From positions 1 to 46,243 of the forward strand of contig CAJOFT010000002.1 of the NCBI GenBank assembly GCA_905234025.1: a DNA stretch of 46,243 nucleotides, given 5' to 3'. Position 1 is the stretch's first letter. Each line of letters begins with the position of its first letter. The notes under the pieces were generated by a model. That model was not told the DNA's origin and ran no database searches. It saw only the letters and a list, made by a program, of their open reading frames with translations. Positions 41,038 to 46,243 of the stretch are shown here, one piece after another. The position numbers were made by a program, and so were the translations under genes. The stretch is from Paludibacteraceae bacterium (GTDB taxonomy: Bacteria > Bacteroidota > Bacteroidia > Bacteroidales > Paludibacteraceae).

Positions 41038-42112
41038 TGCGCTGTGCGGCAGTTTGTGCCACGCGGTTGTCGCCCAGAAGAGACTGAATATGCTTGTAAT
41101 CTGCAAGCATATTTTTTATATACTCCTTGTCTGTCAGCAGTTTACGCAGTTCGCGGCGGATGTTGGAGGTTGAGAACTTCGGTCCTATCGCCTCATAAAT
41201 AACCTGCCTGCCTGCAACAATATTCACCAGTGTGAAGTACGGAATCTTGAAAATAAACGGCTTCAGCCATCCGAGCCAACGACTGGTGTAAATACGGTAA
41301 ACAGACAACTGCGGACAATTCAGCAAGGCTGTTTCCAGCGTTGCCGTGCCGGACGTTACCAGCGCCGCTTTCGCTGTTGCCAGCAACTCCCACGTATTGC
41401 GGGTGAGGGACACGTTTTCCGACAAGTACGGTTGATAGAAGTCATCCTCAAAGCCCGGCGCAGCAGCAATTGTCATCGGTAATCCCCACTCTTTGGCGGC
41501 TTTCAGCATTTTCGGAAGACAGTTGTTTATCTCGCCTTTGCGGCTACCCGGGAGAAGAGCAATCACTTCTGCGCGTTGCTCTTGCGGATGTGCCGTCTGC
41601 CACTTGGCAATCGCTTCTGCGGTCGGGTTTCCGATATACGTACATTTATAGCCGTATTTGGCATAAAAGTCCGGCTCGAACGGAAAGATGCCCAACACTT
41701 CGTCGCAAAGTTTTGCAATGCGGTGAATGCGGTGCGTCTTCCACGCCCATACCTTCGGCGGGATATAATAGACAATCTTTATGCCCGGCAGATTCTTCCG
41801 CGCGAATGACGCCATCTTGAGGTTGAACGACGGGTAGTCCACCAACACCAGGACATCCGGCTGCTCATCCATCAATGCCTGTCTGGCGATACGGAAGTTC
41901 TCTTTTATCTGTCCTGCATTGCGCAGAACGGCGATCACTCCCATAAACGCCATTTTCGTATAATCCTGACAGATTTTTGCGCCGGCTTGGCGCATTTTTT
42001 CGCCGCCCAAGCCGACAAACCGAGCCTCCGGATCCTGCTTGCGCAGTTCCTCCATCAACGCCGCAGCATGCATATCGCCGGACGCTTCGCCAACCAAAAA
42101 GAAATATTTCAT
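41009..42112 (-). CDS. lpxB: Lipid-A-disaccharide synthase
   Basis: This 367-residue GT19 enzyme starts MKYFFLVGEASGDMHAAALM, the LpxB signature. FVGLGGEKMRQAGAK, VLVDYPSFNLKMA and IVYYIPPKVWAWKTHR follow, and LLPGSRKGEINNCLP comes in the second domain. It joins UDP-2,3-diacylglucosamine to lipid X to make the lipid A disaccharide at the inner membrane. The start overlaps the stop of the M16 peptidase gene by one base. The other lpx genes are not in the window. Confidence 0.97.
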   Translation of the reverse strand: MKYFFLVGEASGDMHAAALMEELRKQDPEARFVGLGGEKMRQAGAKICQDYTKMAFMGVIAVLRNAGQIKENFRIARQALMDEQPDVLVLVDYPSFNLKMASFARKNLPGIKIVYYIPPKVWAWKTHRIHRIAKLCDEVLGIFPFEPDFYAKYGYKCTYIGNPTAEAIAKWQTAHPQEQRAEVIALLPGSRKGEINNCLPKMLKAAKEWGLPMTIAAAPGFEDDFYQPYLSENVSLTRNTWELLATAKAALVTSGTATLETALLNCPQLSVYRIYTSRWLGWLKPFIFKIPYFTLVNIVAGRQVIYEAIGPKFSTSNIRRELRKLLTDKEYIKNMLADYKHIQSLLGDNRVAQTAAQRIRMLTQSPQ

Positions 42113-44916
42113 TATTCCGGCATCATTACCACCTCCATGACATTGCCGCTTGCCACTAACTTGCGAAGCAATGCCTGCACTTTCTCGGCTGTGATACTAT
42201 TAACAATTGCCTCATATTCTGCGGCTTCGTTTTCGTTGAAGCGGTAGTAATCCATTAAGACACTATACCAATAGCTATTGCGCTCTAATATCTCCTTAAA
42301 ACTCTTGATTTTCTTTTCTTTGACTTTCTGTAAGTCTTCTGCCAAAGGACCTTCAGCGGCTATCTTTTGCACTTCTTCATGGATGATACCCATCAGTTTC
42401 TCCTGTTTTTCAGGATCCGTATCGAACTGCATCGTCAGCGTAGCTTTCGCCACAGGCTGGCGGCTCATAGAACCGGAGCAGGATACGCCATAAGAACCGC
42501 CTTCGCGTTCGCGAATCGATTCCAAGTAACGTGTTGAAAGAATATTACCAAGAATAGACATCGTAATATCATTCTCGAGCGAATAATCGATATCGTAAGA
42601 GGTGTATTGGATACGGTTGGTGGCCGTATTGACTTTCATCTCACGGGTGAAATAGTTCTTCACTTCACCTTTGGGCACGCGAATGTTGTGGTCGTGGATT
42701 TGCTCGCGCTTCTTGGTTGTTTTGAGTGACCCAAGCCATTGCGCAAGGGCTTTTTGTGTATTGGGATCATTTGGATCTATATTGCCCACAAACACGAACA
42801 TAAAGTCTGCCGGATTGGCAAAACGCTCACGATAAACCTTCATCACTTTTTCCAATGAAACTTGCTTCAGCATCTCTGTCGTTAGCAAAGTCACGCGCTC
42901 AGAGTGGTCGTTCACCATCATCGTCACAGAGTCGCGGAAAATCGCTTTGTGGTTCTTGTCTTTGTTCGCCAACTGCGCATTCAGCATGTTCATCATCGTT
43001 TGATAAGCCGTTTCGTCCTCACGAGGAGCCGTAAACGTCAGATACAGAAGTTGCAGCAAAGTCTCAAAATCCTTGATAGAAGAGGAACCGCTTACCGCTT
43101 CACTAAAGCCATAGATATTGGCATTCAGGTCAACGGTCTTGCCGGTGAGTGCTTTTTCCAAATCTATCCGCGAGAAATCGCCAATACCCATCATCCCGAT
43201 GATATCGGTTGCCAAATAAGCGGCAGCCAGGTCTTCTTGCGCCAACAAGGATTTTCCGCCCGCTGAAACGGCATATAACAATATCTCGTCATTCTTGAAA
43301 TTGGTCTGTTTGATGGCGATGCGGATTCCGTTTTTCAGAAATAGCTCTGTCGCGCCGACTTCATCGTTGTATTTGATTTTCTTTATCTTACCCGCTTTCG
43401 GAGTATTTTTCACAAGTCTCGTATCTATCGTTTTGTTCTCCGGAGCGGCAATCTCGGCTTGTTCTACTGCAGCAAGTAGTTGCAATGTCTCTTCTTCGCT
43501 TGGGATTTTCACGCCTTCTTTGTCCGGACCTGTAATCGCGATACTCGGAGTGGGCGTAATATATCCTTCTGCCAATTTATTCACCGCTTCCAAAGTGATT
43601 GTCGGCAGAGCTTCTTGGACAAATTGATATTCCCATTCGATACCGGGAATACTTTCTTCGCGTGTGAAGTTACGGATGTACTCTTGTGCTAAAGACTGAT
43701 TTTGCCGTGTGTTACGTTCGTTGTACCATTGCTCGTATTGGTTCAGCATTGCCGTCTTTGCCAAGTCTAATTCCGATTGGGTGAAGCCGTAGCGGCGCAT
43801 CGTTTCCAATTGCATCAACAGGTCTTTCAACGCTTCCGACTCGCGGCCTTCTTTGGGAGCAACGACTGCCATAAAGGCTTCTTTGAGCTTAAACGGTTGA
43901 TAATAATAAGCCGAATAACCCAATGCCGATGCATCCGGCCTCAATGTCAGTTCGTCAAAGCGGTTGCTGAGCATTGAACGGATTAAGCGGTGACACAGGT
44001 TTAACGCGTATTCCATCTGCGTCCCTTTCAGCATGGATGGGAGTGGCTCACGAAGATATTGAACCTGAATGAGTGTCCGTTGTGCCTCCGGATCAGTTGC
44101 TACTGCAACGGTCGGCGCGCTGAAGTAATCCACCGTATATATCGGACGTTCGCCGCGATTGCTGCGTTCGGGCACATCCGCCCAAAGCGCTTTTATCTTC
44201 GCCTCTATCGAATCCACATCAATATCGCCAACAACGATGATGGCCTGATTGTCCGGTCCATACCATTTCTTGTAATAGTCCCGCAGCGCATCGTATTCGA
44301 AGTGAAGAATCACCGTCGTATCGCCGATGATATCGCGCTTTCCGTATTGGGAGTTCGGATACAGTTTACTGCGGATGATGTTATTCATGCGCCCGTTAGC
44401 ATTGTTGCGGGTACGCCATTCTTCCAATATAACGCCACGTTCTGAATCAATCTCTTCCGGCAATAACAGTAGCCCGCAAGACCAATCATGCATAACGAGC
44501 AACGCCGAGTCAATGATTCCTTCACGAACGGTCGGAACATCGGAAAGACGGTAAACCGTCTCGTCAATCGAGGTATAGGCATTGATATTTCCGCCGAAAC
44601 TGACACCTATTGACTCAAAGTAATTGATGATTCCTTTGCCCGGAAAATGTTGTGTACCGTTGAATGCCATATGTTCGAGGAAGTGTGCCAAACCGTTTTG
44701 GTGGTCTTCTTCGAGAACAGCGCCGACCGCTTGTGCGATATGGAAGTCGCAACGTTCCTTCGGCTGCTCGTTATGACGGATATAATAGGTCAGTCCATTG
44801 TCTAATTTTCCGACACGGATTGCCGAATCCACCGGCAACTTCGGCATCTGCGCCGACACCGACACACTTGCCATTCCGGCAAGCAGGAACAATACGAATA
44901 ATCTGATTTTTCTCAT
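42112..44916 (-). CDS. Secreted M16 (pitrilysin-type) zinc peptidase
   Basis: This 934-residue protein has a signal peptide (MRKIRLFVLFLLAGMASVSV, cleavage near SAQ at 23). The inverted zinc motif HFLEH is at residues 78-82, and RVGKLDNGLTYYIRHNEQP is the usual N-terminal strand. ILEEWRTRNN carries the distal Glu ligand. The second, inactive half contains FLKNGIRIAIKQT. It closes like a clamshell on peptides and is probably periplasmic. An ATG at 44934 is possible, but the signal peptide fits 44916. The open frame runs back into the upstream gene and should be ignored there. It is last but one in the unit that ends with lpxB. Confidence 0.95.
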   Translation of the reverse strand: MRKIRLFVLFLLAGMASVSVSAQMPKLPVDSAIRVGKLDNGLTYYIRHNEQPKERCDFHIAQAVGAVLEEDHQNGLAHFLEHMAFNGTQHFPGKGIINYFESIGVSFGGNINAYTSIDETVYRLSDVPTVREGIIDSALLVMHDWSCGLLLLPEEIDSERGVILEEWRTRNNANGRMNNIIRSKLYPNSQYGKRDIIGDTTVILHFEYDALRDYYKKWYGPDNQAIIVVGDIDVDSIEAKIKALWADVPERSNRGERPIYTVDYFSAPTVAVATDPEAQRTLIQVQYLREPLPSMLKGTQMEYALNLCHRLIRSMLSNRFDELTLRPDASALGYSAYYYQPFKLKEAFMAVVAPKEGRESEALKDLLMQLETMRRYGFTQSELDLAKTAMLNQYEQWYNERNTRQNQSLAQEYIRNFTREESIPGIEWEYQFVQEALPTITLEAVNKLAEGYITPTPSIAITGPDKEGVKIPSEEETLQLLAAVEQAEIAAPENKTIDTRLVKNTPKAGKIKKIKYNDEVGATELFLKNGIRIAIKQTNFKNDEILLYAVSAGGKSLLAQEDLAAAYLATDIIGMMGIGDFSRIDLEKALTGKTVDLNANIYGFSEAVSGSSSIKDFETLLQLLYLTFTAPREDETAYQTMMNMLNAQLANKDKNHKAIFRDSVTMMVNDHSERVTLLTTEMLKQVSLEKVMKVYRERFANPADFMFVFVGNIDPNDPNTQKALAQWLGSLKTTKKREQIHDHNIRVPKGEVKNYFTREMKVNTATNRIQYTSYDIDYSLENDITMSILGNILSTRYLESIREREGGSYGVSCSGSMSRQPVAKATLTMQFDTDPEKQEKLMGIIHEEVQKIAAEGPLAEDLQKVKEKKIKSFKEILERNSYWYSVLMDYYRFNENEAAEYEAIVNSITAEKVQALLRKLVASGNVMEVVMMPE

Positions 44917-44938
44917 AGTTGTATTATTTGACATGTTA

Positions 44939-45508
44939 TCATTTTGCAATCTTGCGTTGTACACACTCCGCGATGAAACGAGCCACTTCCGTGGGTTCCA
45001 GACCGGTGACATTGAGCACAAGGTCATAATTGCGTGCATCGTAGCGGGTCTTGCCGCTGAAGGTCTTTGTGAAGTTCTCGCGCGCCTCATCCACTTTGTC
45101 AATCAAAGCGTCAGCACTGCCTTCGTTGATATTGAGACGGCGTGCAACCTTGTCCCTGCGGAATGTTTTTTCCGCCATCAGGAACACCTTGAATGCGCAT
45201 GGCTCGTCCCGGAAGATATGAAAACCTGTGCGACCGAGTATGACGCAGGACTCTTTATGGGCAAGCGAACGCACCAGAAACTCTTCGTCCTTGTACATCT
45301 CCTCCGACACATTCTCGTACCACCAACTTGGTTTGACGGCTTTTACTTTGTCTATCTGTTCCTGGGTCATGTTGTAGCGTTCCTTGATGGGATCCAGCAA
45401 TTGGCGGTCATAGAGTTTGACGCCCAGCATTTCCGCCAGTTCCGTAGCGATTTGTCGTCCGCCAGTACCGAACTCGCGACCGATGGTTACAATAAATCTT
45501 TTTTCCAT
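44939..45508 (-). CDS. Cytidylate-kinase-like protein
   Basis: This 189-residue protein begins FIVTIGREFGTGGRQIATEL, a modified P-loop (G-R-E-F-G-T-G-G) typical of the cytidylate_kin2 family. ARRLNINEGSADALIDKVDE is the lid-like basic helix, and YDLVLNVTGLEP the final strand. Canonical Cmk is longer and has GxxGxGKS. Members of this family are annotated as cytidylate-kinase-like; the true phosphoryl acceptor is not established to my knowledge. The gene ends just before the M16 peptidase start. Confidence 0.87.
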   Translation of the reverse strand: MEKRFIVTIGREFGTGGRQIATELAEMLGVKLYDRQLLDPIKERYNMTQEQIDKVKAVKPSWWYENVSEEMYKDEEFLVRSLAHKESCVILGRTGFHIFRDEPCAFKVFLMAEKTFRRDKVARRLNINEGSADALIDKVDEARENFTKTFSGKTRYDARNYDLVLNVTGLEPTEVARFIAECVQRKIAK

Positions 45509-45574
45509 ATGTGTGGTATTATTTGTTCGTTGTGTATGTTTTGCATTTCCAATAATGATTCACAAATGACTCTT

Positions 45575-45829
45575 TCAGCCTTGTTGGTCGGAGATGGCGG
45601 CAAGAGTGAGCAGAACGCTGACTTCTGCAACCAGATCATAAATTTGGTCTTTTTGTTCCGGCGTGAAATTAGGTTCCATCTGAAGAATCATGTTCTTCAC
45701 ACGTTGACCTTGTTCCTCAATTTTTTCATCGGTCACGACACCGTCTTCCATAAGTTTTTGAAAAGAAGGGCGTTCCATAATCAGTTCGTCCATGTTCAGG
45801 GATCCTGATTCGTTAAAGAATTTATTCAT
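45575..45829 (-). CDS. Small conserved-type cytosolic protein of unknown function
   Basis: This 84-residue acidic, helix-rich protein starts MNKFFNESGSLNMDELIMER. It continues VVTDEKIEEQGQRVKNMILQ and ends in a hydrophobic helix (LVAEVSVLLTLAAISDQQG). It has no signal peptide. The helical, amphipathic pattern suggests an oligomer or protein-binding adaptor. Its own promoter (45866-45897) supports expression. I do not recognise a named family. Confidence 0.75.
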   Translation of the reverse strand: MNKFFNESGSLNMDELIMERPSFQKLMEDGVVTDEKIEEQGQRVKNMILQMEPNFTPEQKDQIYDLVAEVSVLLTLAAISDQQG

Positions 45830-45865
45830 AACGCTTATTTTTGAATATTTGACTTAAATTTGCTG

Positions 45866-45897
45866 CAAAGATAGTTAATTTTTGTCGGCTTAACAAA
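45866..45897 (-). promoter_or_regulatory. Promoter of the 84-residue protein gene
   Basis: The minus strand shows TTTG (45897-45894), 20 bases, then TATCTTTG (45873-45866), about 37 bases before the ATG at 45829. The downstream genes cytidylate-kinase-like, M16 and lpxB may share this transcript. Confidence 0.75.
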
Positions 45898-45966
45898 TAT
45901 TTTTGTCAATTTTTGTCGAATAATTGGTTTTTACGGGATATTTTGGCATATTTGCAGTTCTCTTTT

Positions 45967-45998
45967 CCACCATTCCACCATTTCACCATTCCACCATT
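45967..45998. repeat. 8-bp tandem repeat (CCACCATT), four copies
   Basis: CCACCATT occurs at 45967, 45975, 45983 (with TCACCATT) and 45991. On the minus strand it reads AATGGTGG repeats just after the stop of the ATPase fragment. Confidence 0.92.
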
Positions 45999-46063
45999 AA
46001 GCGGCTTGCCGCGCCACTTGCGCCATCTTTCTGTTGTTGCATGACGATTATTTCCTATCTCTA

Positions 46064-46243
46064 TTACAGAATAGCAGCAAACTCCCACGGGAAGAGGTGC
46101 TCTATGCCATTGTTGTTCGGAAATCGGATTTCATCTAACGTCACTACCACTTTGCGATACTGATCTGCTATTTTCACTAATGGCGCGTACTCATGTTTGG
46201 CTGTCTCTTCGTTACTTGCCATCTCCCAACATACCTGCACATA
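46064..46243 (-). CDS. ATP-binding protein of the DUF4143/AAA family, C-terminal fragment (cut by right edge)
   Basis: The minus strand is open from the window edge to TAA at 46064-46066, giving 59 residues. YVQVCWEMASNEETAKHEYA, the block PLVKIADQYRKVVVTLD, and GIEHLFPWEFAAIL match the C-terminal end of DUF4143 proteins. These have an N-terminal AAA P-loop domain and a nuclease-like C-terminal fold. Such genes are accessory, occur in many copies in Bacteroidales, and are often suspected of toxin-like or mobile behaviour. The N-terminal part is outside the window, so activity cannot be judged. Confidence 0.8.
   Translation of the reverse strand, partial: YVQVCWEMASNEETAKHEYAPLVKIADQYRKVVVTLDEIRFPNNNGIEHLFPWEFAAIL

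Noticed and set aside
44917..45102. Extended N-terminus of the M16 peptidase
   Set aside because: The extension lies inside the cytidylate-kinase-like gene and precedes a clear signal peptide at 44916.

Overview
The window looks like a chromosome segment of an uncultured Bacteroidales bacterium (phylum Bacteroidota). Ten candidate promoters share the Bacteroidota form: TAnnTTTG at -7 and a TTTG or TTGC box about 18-20 bases upstream. Start codons lack Shine-Dalgarno sequences, and many lipoproteins and signal peptides are present. Several families typical of the phylum occur: DUF4292, DUF4827, a long Ala-rich S16, BspA-like LRR proteins and secreted metacaspases. No phage, transposase, IS or CRISPR array was found, so this is mostly core genome with a few accessory islands.

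Layout. 1-5453 (minus): a tightly coupled surface-polysaccharide operon (GT2, two GT4, Wzy-like polymerase, Wzx-like flippase), cut by the left edge. 5572-8199 (minus): rpsP, an aldehyde dehydrogenase and a DUF456 membrane protein. 8470-12340 (plus): two small secreted proteins, then a translationally coupled pair made of a predicted envelope protein and a secreted metacaspase with an EF-hand-like loop. 12361-20279 (plus): lipid kinase, dUTPase, TPR protein, DUF4292 lipoprotein, EnvC-like protein, FKBP lipoprotein, Rieske-like lipoprotein, RimM, SpoU methyltransferase, and a U32 protein whose C-terminal Cys module appears as a separate ORF. 20383-26253 (minus): BspA-like LRR protein, Omp85-type barrel, DUF819 transporter-like protein and PlsC-like acyltransferase. 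26312-34840 (minus): gapA, RNase H, tRNA-Arg(CCT), AsmA-like protein, lipoprotein and ileS. 34841-35904: about 1 kb without a gene, filled with tandem repeats, palindromes and REP-like hairpins. 35905-41037 (plus): lipoproteins, rfbA, phosphohexomutase, surE and a small membrane protein. 41009-46243 (minus): lpxB, M16 peptidase, cytidylate-kinase-like protein, a small protein, and the C-terminus of a DUF4143-type ATPase cut by the right edge.

The strongest theme beyond ordinary genes is short-period repeat DNA. Families of 7-24 bp repeats sit between genes, often running into the next start codon. Look-alike repeats also sit in frame inside genes: twice in ileS, in the linker before a C-terminal tail in two secreted proteins, and at the break of the U32 gene. 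The second item worth a look is the coupled metacaspase and envelope-protein pair. All family calls come from reading motifs by eye; no search was run.
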